From the NCBI GenBank assembly GCA_031200235.1, contig CP133595.1, positions 992,001 to 1,056,000 of the forward strand: DNA of 64,000 nucleotides. The letters are read 5' to 3'. The notes beneath the pieces were generated by a model. It had not been told where the DNA came from. It saw only the letters and a list, made by a program, of their open reading frames with translations, and did not search any database. The stretch is from Cuniculiplasma divulgatum (GTDB lineage: Archaea; Thermoplasmatota; Thermoplasmata; Thermoplasmatales; Thermoplasmataceae). The translations under genes were made by a program, and so were the position numbers. This document shows positions 27,017 through 36,562 of the stretch, piece after piece. Within the stretch, counting starts at the first letter, position 1. The number at the start of each line of letters is the position of its first letter.

Positions 27017-27711
27017 CCGAAGCCGTCAGGATCATATGCTACGGACTGACTAATGGTTTCAGAACACCTCTGTCACACTCCGTGCACGATACTCTTCCGT
27101 TGCCAACTCCTACAAATCTAATAGGCCTTGTTGGTTCCGCTATGGGAACAGGCAGGAGTGAGATGGAAGATTATTATTACAAGTTCAAAGTGGCCGTGGT
27201 AGGATCACACAATGCTATGTATCAGGATCTAACGCACATTACAAAATATAAATATGGTGGAGAAATAAAAGAACCGCTTTCCCTGCTTTACAGAGAAAAT
27301 TTATATGATAACCATTTTGTAATATGGGTGATACCATCAACCAAGGATCTACTGGACGAAGCGTTTCAAGCCTTTATCTCCCCTAAATTTGCACTTTCCC
27401 TTGGACGTGACGATGAAATCATAAGAATAGACCACGTTGATAAAGTATCTCTTGAAACTGCTAAAGACCCTGTTATCTCGGATACGGTTGTGCCTTTCAA
27501 GCTGGATCCGAAAGAGGACGAGATTCTAAATTCAAGCGACATTCTGATACCACTTGTATCAATGCCACTGCCGAGGGCTTTTAAAATAGAAAAAGATAAT
27601 TCAAGGACCCCTGTTGATTTCAGGAATTATACATTCATCGAACGTTACAGAATAAGAACCAGAAAGGAAGGGGCCCTATCTGATGGGGAATATACCTTCT
27701 ATGCTCTCTGA
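27013..27711 (+). CDS. cas5: Cas5 subunit of Cascade
   Basis: 232-residue Cas5 that caps the 5' handle of crRNA. The N-terminal RAMP half contains GLTNGFRTPLSHSVHDTLPLPTPTNLIGLVGSAMGTG, where PTPTxLxGLxGxAxG is the family signature. Start overlaps cas7 by four bases; the 3' end overlaps cas3. Confidence 0.92.
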   Translation: MTEAVRIICYGLTNGFRTPLSHSVHDTLPLPTPTNLIGLVGSAMGTGRSEMEDYYYKFKVAVVGSHNAMYQDLTHITKYKYGGEIKEPLSLLYRENLYDNHFVIWVIPSTKDLLDEAFQAFISPKFALSLGRDDEIIRIDHVDKVSLETAKDPVISDTVVPFKLDPKEDEILNSSDILIPLVSMPLPRAFKIEKDNSRTPVDFRNYTFIERYRIRTRKEGALSDGEYTFYAL

Positions 27712-29947
27712 AGAAATTGTCTTAGCTAAGGGAAATGGCCAGACACTGAAAGATCACCGTTTTGAGTGTCTGGAAAAGCTCAACCAATTTCGGTTAAGCC
27801 TTGGGAGTGGGACTGAAGAATTCCTAAGGTATTTTGGTATCAATACTGATGAGTTTTGGCAGCAGATAGCATTTTTAGTGTCTAATCACGATTTTGGCAA
27901 ACTTAACACGAGGTTTCAGAAGAAGATATGGGATGTTTACAGCAACTCAGGGAAAGAATTACATGGCGTCCCTAAGGATGTGCCCCATAATTTTATTTCC
28001 ATACTCTATTTCACAAACAGTAGACTCTGGAACTTGCTTGGTAGTGATCGTGTGAATTTGTGTGCAATTGCTGCCATGCATCATCACGGTTCACTTGTTA
28101 TGCCAGAGAAACGCTTGTTCGACAGACAGAATGAGATCATTCTCCAGGGTTTAGATGAATATGTAGGATTTGATGATGGACTAGATAGTTTGAGACCCTC
28201 ACAAAATGGGTTAAATGAGCTCAAGCTACCTATAAAAACATCATTGCTCAGGTCATTTTACTTTGATTTTCTGTTAACAGAGGTAAATGATTATGATTTA
28301 ATGATCAAAAGAAGATGGGTCTTTCCACTATTGAAGCAGTATCTTCATCTTTCTGACTGGAGTGCATCCGGAGCTAATATGGGGATTACATCAATCGTTA
28401 ATCCGTGGACCATGGTAGAGGGTGTGCTCAAAAAGAAAAAATCATCGGCTACTATATTACGAAAAAATGTACAGGAGGCGGTTTCAGGTTTGGGTACTAA
28501 AGCAATACTGCTGGCACCTACCGGAAGCGGAAAGACAGAGGCAGCAATCAGATGGGCTTCCCTCCAGAAGAAACAGAGGGCTCTTTTCTCACTCCCAACT
28601 CGAGCTTTAGTGGATGATATCTATTATAGGTTTCAGGGTGATGAAAACACGGAAGGGTATTTTCCCAATGTCACCGGCATACTTCATGGGGCGTCTGATT
28701 ACACAGTCAGATCAAATGATACAGAGGACCCTGATTCCCACGAATTCGATCGCTATTTTCATCGCCCAGTGATGGTTACAACAATTGATCAGATACTTTT
28801 CAGCCTCTTTAACATAGGAAGATGGGACGCTGTAAATTTCTCACTTGCACATGGAAGCCTAATAATTGATGAAATACATTCATACGACAAAGTGACCTTG
28901 AGCCTGGTAGCGGAGCTCATAAAGCAAACAAGAACTTTCAAAATGCCCATACTTATGATGACTGCCACACTCCCATCATGGTTCCCCGGTGCAATCTCAG
29001 CAATTTCTGATGAAACATTCGACATTGCAAGAGTCTCAGGATTGAAGCAGAAGGCGCCTTGGAAAATTAACCGAATGGAAAAGATTGACCTTGACACGAT
29101 AGGAAAAATGGGCAAAGACAATAATATCCTGATTGTTGTCAATAACGTTAAGGAATGCATTGATTTATATGGTATCCTGAAGGAAATGGGGACCAACGTC
29201 CGATGCCTCCACTCTAGATTTCTTCAGTTCGACAGAAGGGAAATAATCAGGTGGGCCAAGTCATTGGGCCCCAAGGGGAGAATTCTTGTATCCACTCAAG
29301 TGGTAGAAGCTGGAATGGACATTGATTATGATGTCCTTGTTACAGAGATTAGCCCGGTCGATTCCATAATACAGAGAGCTGGTCGAGTCAACAGGATCAG
29401 AGATCCTGATAGAAATTCAGAGATCTTTGTATTTGAACCTCTTGGAAACAATCTTGAAATTAGTGAACTCATCTATGGAAAACCGCATCTTGACAGAACT
29501 AGAGAGATCCTTGAGAGGCTTAATGCGGATGACTTATCTATTCAGAAGTCTCTAGACTATGTATATCCTGCAAATGAGGAAAATGATGACCTTATTCGTA
29601 CATATGACAAGATTCACCAGTTAGTTGTGGAATGTGAGAGTTTTGGAGGAAATGGCGATGGAAGGAAACATGGGGATGGTCTTCATTCGTTACCAATAAG
29701 AGAAGCAGATCTGCCAATAAAAACCAGAGAATCAAAATATGTTTCCATTGACGTTGTGCCGGTTGAGTTTTTGAAAGAAGCAATGAGCAGCAACTGGAGG
29801 GAATATACGCTCAGGTTGCCTCTAAAATCCTTTGCAAGATATATAGATTTCAAAGGCAGGTTTCCTGTTGTTAACCTACGTTATAGCAGGGATACTGGGC
29901 TTCAACAGCCTGAAGGTGCGGAGGATAGAGATGCATTTTTCATATGA
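27683..29947 (+). CDS. cas3: Cas3 nuclease-helicase (HD + DExH)
   Basis: Degrades target DNA recruited by Cascade. The 754-residue chain has an HD nuclease first (H25, NHDFGK with H69-D70, H102 and MHHHG at 132-136), then an SF2 helicase: APTGSGKT (278-285), IIDEIH (D396-E397), TATLP (427-431), STQVVEAGMDID and DSIIQRAGRVNR. All metal and ATP residues are present. Start may be the ATG at 27683 (29-base overlap with cas5) or at 27701 (11-base overlap); the latter gives a more usual overlap. Confidence 0.95.
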   Translation: MGNIPSMLSEEIVLAKGNGQTLKDHRFECLEKLNQFRLSLGSGTEEFLRYFGINTDEFWQQIAFLVSNHDFGKLNTRFQKKIWDVYSNSGKELHGVPKDVPHNFISILYFTNSRLWNLLGSDRVNLCAIAAMHHHGSLVMPEKRLFDRQNEIILQGLDEYVGFDDGLDSLRPSQNGLNELKLPIKTSLLRSFYFDFLLTEVNDYDLMIKRRWVFPLLKQYLHLSDWSASGANMGITSIVNPWTMVEGVLKKKKSSATILRKNVQEAVSGLGTKAILLAPTGSGKTEAAIRWASLQKKQRALFSLPTRALVDDIYYRFQGDENTEGYFPNVTGILHGASDYTVRSNDTEDPDSHEFDRYFHRPVMVTTIDQILFSLFNIGRWDAVNFSLAHGSLIIDEIHSYDKVTLSLVAELIKQTRTFKMPILMMTATLPSWFPGAISAISDETFDIARVSGLKQKAPWKINRMEKIDLDTIGKMGKDNNILIVVNNVKECIDLYGILKEMGTNVRCLHSRFLQFDRREIIRWAKSLGPKGRILVSTQVVEAGMDIDYDVLVTEISPVDSIIQRAGRVNRIRDPDRNSEIFVFEPLGNNLEISELIYGKPHLDRTREILERLNADDLSIQKSLDYVYPANEENDDLIRTYDKIHQLVVECESFGGNGDGRKHGDGLHSLPIREADLPIKTRESKYVSIDVVPVEFLKEAMSSNWREYTLRLPLKSFARYIDFKGRFPVVNLRYSRDTGLQQPEGAEDRDAFFI

Positions 29948-30449
29948 TAATCTGACGGGTACTTTGGTTAACTACTTCGGACACTGCAAAAGACAGGCAT
30001 GGCTATTCGCCAGAGGTTTCAGAATGGAAGGTGGATCCGATCTGGTAAGAAGGGGAAAATGGATAGATGAAAATACCTTTTTAAGGAGTGCCGAAGTGAA
30101 TTTCGTCAGTCAGAACATTAAAACAGATTTTGTTGTTAGGAAAGAAGGATATGTTGAAATTCACGAGGTCAAGTCGAGCAAGGGACTGAAAAATGAGCAC
30201 AAGCTTCAACTTGGCTTCTATCTCCTAAAACTGGAACAGGCTGGAATAAGAGCCGTGGGAATACTTAACTATCCAGAAACGAGAGAAACAGTTAAGGTCA
30301 CGTTGGAAGATATACGGATCGAACTGATGGAAACCATTGGAAGCATTATTTCTGTTTTAAACGGTAATTGTCCCAAAAGGCTGGAGAGAACAAAGTGTAA
30401 GGGGTGTGCGTATTACGAATTATGCTATTCCAATCAAGAGGTGTTTTGA
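29931..30449 (+). CDS. cas4: Cas4 exonuclease
   Basis: RecB-type nuclease with an iron-sulfur cluster, involved in PAM-correct prespacer processing. 172 residues: N-terminal cysteine in GHCKRQAW, the EIHEVKSSK nuclease motif, then CKGCAYYELC with three more cysteines. ATG at 29931 preceded by GGAGG is clearly the start and overlaps the cas3 end by 17 bases. Directly followed by cas1. Confidence 0.94.
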   Translation: MHFSYDNLTGTLVNYFGHCKRQAWLFARGFRMEGGSDLVRRGKWIDENTFLRSAEVNFVSQNIKTDFVVRKEGYVEIHEVKSSKGLKNEHKLQLGFYLLKLEQAGIRAVGILNYPETRETVKVTLEDIRIELMETIGSIISVLNGNCPKRLERTKCKGCAYYELCYSNQEVF

Positions 30450-31442
30450 CTGAGTGAACCGCTGTACCTGACGAAAGATGGAAAACTTGAAAGGAACGAG
30501 AATACAGTATACTTCGAGAACGAGGTTCAGAAATTTCCAATACCCATCGAACAGGTAAGTGAGATCTATTGTGTATCGCATATAACCATTACCAGCGGGG
30601 TAATTCACTTTTTGGCACAGAAAGAGATTCCAATACATTTCTTCAACCACTATGGCTATTACGAAGCCTCGCTTTGGCCTCGAAAGAAGGATGTAGCCGG
30701 ACAAATTATCATTTCTCAGGCGAAAGCCTATCTTGATCCGGAAGTTAGATTCAGGCTTGCCTCGTCTTTTGTAATTGGAGCCGCAATGAACATTATTAAC
30801 GTCATAAAAAGTCAGGGGAGAAAAGACATAGATCTAACGAAAAGGATAGATGAAATCAGGAATTACCTGGATAACATTCCTTCAAGCTCTCCCTCAATTC
30901 CAGCTTTAATGGGTATAGAGGGAAACATAAGGAGACTCTATTACTCAGCATTAGACGAAATCTTGCCAGATTGGCTAATGCTGGGCGCGAGAAAGTATAA
31001 TCCTCCTGGGAATGCAGGGAATTCACTTATGAGCTTCTGTAATAGCCTCTCATACACAGCATGTCTGACTGAGATTTATCATACGCAGCTCGATCCTACC
31101 CTCAGCTTCCTTCACGAGCCCGGTGAAAGAAGGTTTAGTCTATCTCTGGACTTGGCTGAAATATTCAAACCAGCAATTACTGACAGAATTTTCCTGAAGT
31201 TAAGTAACAGAGGGCAATTGGATGCAACTCACTTTGATAATGATTTGCAAGGGACCGTATTATCTGAAAAAGGCCGGAGACTAGTCCTTAAAACTTTTCA
31301 GGAAAAAATGGAGGATACAATAACGCATAGGGGTCTGAAAAGGAAAGTTACCTACAGAAGATTGATAAGACTGGAATGCTATAAAGTCCTTAACGACATC
31401 ACGCTTGGCGAACTGTACCATCCTTTGATTGCCTGGTGGTAG
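30450..31442 (+). CDS. cas1: Cas1 integrase
   Basis: Integrates new spacers with Cas2. Homology to Cas1 begins immediately after the cas4 stop: S-E-P-L-Y-L-T-K-D-G-K-L-E-R-N-E-N-T-V-Y matches the canonical N-terminus, giving 330 residues from codon CTG at 30450. The first ATG (30612) would delete the N-terminal beta-sandwich, so translation probably starts at the CTG (or CTG 30462), helped by coupling to cas4. Active-site regions include SLMGIEGNIRRLYYSALDE (Glu), LTEIYHTQLDPTLSFLHEPGERRFSLSLDLAE (His, Asp) and a conserved C-terminus. The unusual start is a notable detail. Confidence 0.93.
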   Translation: MSEPLYLTKDGKLERNENTVYFENEVQKFPIPIEQVSEIYCVSHITITSGVIHFLAQKEIPIHFFNHYGYYEASLWPRKKDVAGQIIISQAKAYLDPEVRFRLASSFVIGAAMNIINVIKSQGRKDIDLTKRIDEIRNYLDNIPSSSPSIPALMGIEGNIRRLYYSALDEILPDWLMLGARKYNPPGNAGNSLMSFCNSLSYTACLTEIYHTQLDPTLSFLHEPGERRFSLSLDLAEIFKPAITDRIFLKLSNRGQLDATHFDNDLQGTVLSEKGRRLVLKTFQEKMEDTITHRGLKRKVTYRRLIRLECYKVLNDITLGELYHPLIAWW

Positions 31443-31444
31443 CT

Positions 31445-31717
31445 ATGTTCTATATTGTTACATATGATGTGAATGAAGCAAGAGTCAATCATGTAAAGAA
31501 ACTGCTTCGCGTGTTTCTCAAATGGGATCAAAATTCGGTGGTCTCAGGTGATTTAACTGATTCACAGTATAGGGAATTAAGAGACAGATTGGATAAGATA
31601 TTGGACAAAACACAGGACCATGTCATAATATTCAAATCCAGATCCAGCAAATTCCTCCTACGTGAAGATATAGGAACTCCAAAAGGGTTTGGCGAAGATG
31701 ATTCCCTCTTCATCTGA
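31445..31717 (+). CDS. cas2: Cas2
   Basis: A 90-residue ferredoxin-fold dimer partner of Cas1. MFYIVTYDVNEARVNHVKKLLRVFLKWDQNSVVSGDLT has the conserved Asp in YDV and the GDLT strand that ends Cas2 beta-4. Start ATG lies two bases after the cas1 stop. Last gene before the leader. Confidence 0.95.
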   Translation: MFYIVTYDVNEARVNHVKKLLRVFLKWDQNSVVSGDLTDSQYRELRDRLDKILDKTQDHVIIFKSRSSKFLLREDIGTPKGFGEDDSLFI

Positions 31718-31829
31718 AATCCCCAATTCAGTCCCATATTTAAAAAGTAATAAGACAAATTTGCAGGTTTAACGTTAAAGCTTACATAAATCATTCGCAG
31801 GGGTAATGCAGAAATCCAGTAAAAAACGG
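31718..31829 (+). promoter_or_regulatory. CRISPR leader
   Basis: A/T-rich, non-coding 112 bp between cas2 and the first repeat. An ATATTTAAAAAGT box (about 31737-31749) could be the array promoter. At 31761-31780 TTGCAGGTTTAACGTTAAAG resembles the first half of the repeat, about one repeat-spacer unit before repeat 1. Confidence 0.7.
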
Positions 31830-33000
31830 ATTGCAGTTTAACCAGTTAGGATTGAAAGGGGGCAGATGCTGATGCATTCAGGGCAAGCATTGTAATTGCA
31901 GTTTAACCAGTTAGGATTGAAAGCCGATAACATTACGCTGACTGCACATAACGGTACAGATTGCAGTTTAACCAGTTAGGATTGAAAGATGGAACTGGAA
32001 TGAGAGGTTACTGAGACAGAAATAATTGCAGTTTAACCAGTTAGGATTGAAAGCGGACTGTCACTTTAACTGTGTAGGTGCCCGTACCTATTGCAGTTTA
32101 ACCAGTTAGGATTGAAAGACAGGAGGGAATGGAGGTATTTTTCCTTGCAGGAGAATTGCAGTTTAACCAGTTAGGATTGAAAGACCGTACAGGCAGACTC
32201 TGTATCCTATGCCATCTACAATTGCAGTTTAACCAGTTAGGATTGAAAGATCGTATAGGAGCCGGCTGAAAATGTTGTGTTAAAGATTGCAGTTTAACCA
32301 GTTAGGATTGAAAGATGGGATAACCGACATCAGCTGAGCTTACATTGCTGATTGCAGTTTAACCAGTTAGGATTGAAAGTTGGATGCATTGCCTGATGCC
32401 ACAACATCGGTCAGAATTGCAGTTTAACCAGTTAGGATTGAAAGCTGGAATCAAGCGGGGACGGGACACACGAGGGAATTATTGCAGTTTAACCAGTTAG
32501 GATTGAAAGACGACATATGGGAGAAGGCCTCATCCCGCCATAACGATTGCAGTTTAACCAGTTAGGATTGAAAGCGATACTGGCACTGATCGTCCTCGCC
32601 TATTTCCAGAATTGCAGTTTAACCAGTTAGGATTGAAAGAGTACTGGCCCAAACGCTCCTTGAGCGGATGGGTAGATTGCAGTTTAACCAGTTAGGATTG
32701 AAAGCCGACATCCGCACGCTGTATGTCGCCCCCGATTCTGATTGCAGTTTAACCAGTTAGGATTGAAAGTGGAACCACAGGTCAAAGAACTGGTATAGCC
32801 TTTTTATTGCAGTTTAACCAGTTAGGATTGAAAGCAAAACCGAACAGTGATAAAAATGACACTGAACCGAATTGCAGTTTAACCAGTTAGGATTGAAAGT
32901 CGAACTGGAGAAGAAAAAGAAAGACATGCTTGAAGATTGCAGTTTAACCAGTTAGGATTGAAAGTTAGCCATGCTTCTGTTGTATGTAAGGTAAAGGAAA

Positions 33001-33522
33001 ATTGCAGTTTAACCAGTTAGGATTGAAAGCCCTTTATTCAGGAAACCATCTGGAAAGGGAATTATAATTGCAGTTTAACCAGTTAGGATTGAAAGTTGTC
33101 TCTCCAAGCCCTACGTATGGCATTCGCATCAATTGCAGTTTAACCAGTTAGGATTGAAAGATGTCTATGGGGGATTTCTGCGGTTCAAGTTCCGCTATTG
33201 CAGTTTAACCAGTTAGGATTGAAAGTTGACTACCTCTCAAGGAAGAAGGAGATGTTCTGGAATTGCAGTTTAACCAGTTAGGATTGAAAGCCCTTTATTC
33301 AGGAAACCATCTGGAAAGGGAATTATAATTGCAGTTTAACCAGTTAGGATTGAAAGTTGTCTCTCCAAGCCCTACGTATGGCATTCGCATCAATTGCAGT
33401 TTAACCAGTTAGGATTGAAAGATGTCTATGGGGGATTTCTGCGGTTCAAGTTCCGCTATTGCAGTTTAACCAGTTAGGATTGAAAGTTGACTACCTCTCA
33501 AGGAAGAAGGAGATGTTCTGGA
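33001..33522 (+). repeat. Tandem duplication of a four-spacer block
   Basis: The 261-bp block of four repeat-spacer units (33001-33261) is repeated exactly at 33262-33522, carrying the same four spacers in the same order. Typical of unequal recombination between repeats. Confidence 0.95.
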
Positions 33523-33876
33523 ATTGCAGTTTAACCAGTTAGGATTGAAAGCGGCCATTCTGAGCACTAAGTCCCTGATAATAACCGATTGCAGTTTAAC
33601 CAGTTAGGATTGAAAGTTCTCAGTTACTATGTCTCCAGAGAGAAAATCAGAGATTGCAGTTTAACCAGTTAGGATTGAAAGTTCGCAGGTGTTGGTACAT
33701 AGGAAATTAGTACAAATATTGCAGTTTAACCAGTTAGGATTGAAAGGTGGAATTTCCCTTCAGGTCGAATGGATCCTCCTCGATTGCAGTTTAACCAGTT
33801 AGGATTGAAAGTGGGCACATAGACAAGGATTGAAACCATTGTGTATAATTGCAGTTTAACCAGTTAGGATTGAAAG

Positions 33877-33977
33877 TGGTCAGGAAAACCCGTTGTGTCA
33901 GTGCCATTTCCCATTGCAGTTTAACCAGTTAGGATTGAAAGTGGTCAGGAAAACCCGTTGTGTCAGTGCCATTTCCC
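33877..33977 (+). repeat. Single spacer duplicated in tandem
   Basis: Spacer at 33877-33912 (starts TGGTCAGGAAAACCCG) is identical to the next one at 33942-33977. Confidence 0.95.
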
Positions 33978-34201
33978 ATTGCAGTTTAACCAGTTAGGAT
34001 TGAAAGAAGGTATCAGGTTCAATAATTACGGAATCAACAAGAATTGCAGTTTAACCAGTTAGGATTGAAAGGAGGTTACTGCCCTTTGAACCAGTTTCCT
34101 GTCTCCCATTGCAGTTTAACCAGTTAGGATTGAAAGATCACCTTCTCCATCCTTGCATTGCCGTCATATTTGATTGCAGTTTAACCAGTTAGGATTGAAA
34201 G

Positions 34202-34497
34202 AAGACCGTGTCCGTATACTTGAAAAAACGCTATGGGATTGCAGTTTAACCAGTTAGGATTGAAAGTAAATAGCAACCTTTGCATGCCCATCGAAATATG
34301 CAATTGCAGTTTAACCAGTTAGGATTGAAAGGCGAATAGAGGCTATCTTGTACGGCATCGTGTTCATATTGCAGTTTAACCAGTTAGGATTGAAAGAAGA
34401 CCGTGTCCGTATACTTGAAAAAACGCTATGGGATTGCAGTTTAACCAGTTAGGATTGAAAGTAAATAGCAACCTTTGCATGCCCATCGAAATATGCA
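34202..34497 (+). repeat. Two-spacer block repeated around one unique spacer
   Basis: Spacers at 34202-34237 and 34267-34302 recur at 34397-34432 and 34462-34497, separated by a single spacer (34332-34367). Consistent with duplication of a longer block followed by loss of one unit. Confidence 0.95.
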
Positions 34498-35532
34498 ATT
34501 GCAGTTTAACCAGTTAGGATTGAAAGATAACTCTTGCCAGTGAAACTGAGGACGGAGAAAGAATTGCAGTTTAACCAGTTAGGATTGAAAGCCTGATGAC
34601 CGCCGATCACTATTGTCACCGCAGAGAATTGCAGTTTAACCAGTTAGGATTGAAAGCTGCCAGCTGCTTTAGCATCACTTCCCAGTGTACTGATTGCAGT
34701 TTAACCAGTTAGGATTGAAAGTTGGAATGGCGGTTCCTTTCTGTCCTAACTGTTTCCAATTGCAGTTTAACCAGTTAGGATTGAAAGCAAGGTCCCTGTA
34801 CACCTTCTCCACACTGTTCATCAATTGCAGTTTAACCAGTTAGGATTGAAAGTTGAATATGTCAGGTGATAGAGTGAGAGCTAAAAATAATTGCAGTTTA
34901 ACCAGTTAGGATTGAAAGCTAGTTGAGCACGACAAACAGGAGCAGATAGAAAAATTGCAGTTTAACCAGTTAGGATTGAAAGGCAAAACCAATCTTTCCG
35001 CGGTGCAGGTCGTCTTCAAATTGCAGTTTAACCAGTTAGGATTGAAAGACCAGATGGAGCAGGTGCAGTTATCGCCATACCAGCATTGCAGTTTAACCAG
35101 TTAGGATTGAAAGATAGGAAACGCATCCGCAATATCGGACATATTTAACATTGCAGTTTAACCAGTTAGGATTGAAAGACCCTGTATCTGGTAGAAAGGG
35201 ATATTTCCAGAGCAATTGCAGTTTAACCAGTTAGGATTGAAAGGCGGGATTGTCAGTATCCATGAACTGCTGCAAAGCGAATTGCAGTTTAACCAGTTAG
35301 GATTGAAAGTCGGTCTTGAGGCCTGCGAACAGTATGACTACCAGGATTGCAGTTTAACCAGTTAGGATTGAAAGGATTTTTATCAGGCAGAGAAATCTGT
35401 ATCAGGCGGAATTGCAGTTTAACCAGTTAGGATTGAAAGAGGTAGAGGTCCCACGGTGAAAAGCCGGTCAAGATTTGTGCAAAATCGTCGGTTTGAAATT
35501 GACCCCCTTTATATACAGCTTTCATAGCCTTC

Positions 35533-36008
<476 letters not shown>

Positions 36009-36028
36009 TTGACAGCTTATGGTCTCAG

Positions 36029-36041
36029 TTTATATAATATT
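36029..36041 (-). promoter_or_regulatory. tRNA-Phe promoter
   Basis: Minus-strand ATTATATAAAC centred about 27 bases before the tRNA 5' end, a strong archaeal TATA box. Confidence 0.6.
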
Positions 36042-36562
36042 TCACATTGGGAACGGAAGCACATTCTACCTGACCCTGAACGGATCTGTTTGGTTTAGTG
36101 GGGGTAAATGAGTTTCATTTTCCTTCTCAGTAGAGGCTGTATTTAAGCCTAAAACTCTTAATTCTCACTGGATTGGTCTAATCATTAGTCATTCTGGCCC
36201 CAGAAAAGGTGTATATTGCCTTATTTGGATAGAATTATATTCCTTTGCTTACCCCCGGAATGTTAAAGAGATCCCCCTGAACTAAATACTTGATCTTATT
36301 GAACCAGGTCTTTCTTGGGACGTAAATCGTTTTGACGCTCCTTCCTTGATACATATCGCGGAAGAAGTTAATATAGCGTCCTGTGCAAGGCTCATAAGCC
36401 GGTTGAAATGACGTGAAGTTCTTTCGCCTGCTATCAGGCAATGCTATCGTTTTGAAACCAGATTCTGGAGGACTTACTTTTCATTCTCCGAGTGATGGTA
36501 AATTTCGTGTTCAAAGGCAAGAAGTATAAATAACATAGTATAGATTATAGCTAGAGATTTAC
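36042..36562. other. Intergenic region with possible gene remnant
   Basis: About 520 bp. A minus-strand frame of 68 codons (36235-36441, TTG start) reads like real protein (FTSFQPAYEPCTGRYINFFRDMY...YVPRKTWFNKIKYLVQG) and matches no family I know; it may be a fragment. The right end holds GTATAAATA (36524-36532), the promoter of the MFS gene. Confidence 0.35.

Larger units (their letters stand above)
31830..35439 (+). CRISPR. CRISPR array, 56 repeats and 55 spacers
   Basis: Direct repeats of 29 bp, starting ATTGCAGTTTAACC and ending AGTTAGGATTGAAAG, are essentially identical throughout, including the last copy. Spacers are 35-37 bp, mostly 36. The 3' end ATTGAAAG and the position next to cas2 place the leader on the left, so the array reads rightward and newest spacers are at the left. 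Three groups of spacers are duplicated: spacers 19-22 recur as 23-26, spacer 32 recurs as 33, and spacers 37-38 recur as 40-41, leaving 48 distinct spacers. The last repeat is undegraded and is followed within 95 bp by a truncated IS21 istB, so the distal (oldest) end may have been lost. Confidence 0.98.

Noticed and set aside
30612-31442. Cas1 starting at the first ATG
   Set aside because: Would remove about 54 conserved N-terminal residues; homology clearly extends upstream to 30450.
36235-36441. 68-codon minus-strand frame near tRNA-Phe
   Set aside because: Reads somewhat like protein but has no family match or good start; mentioned only within the intergenic entry.
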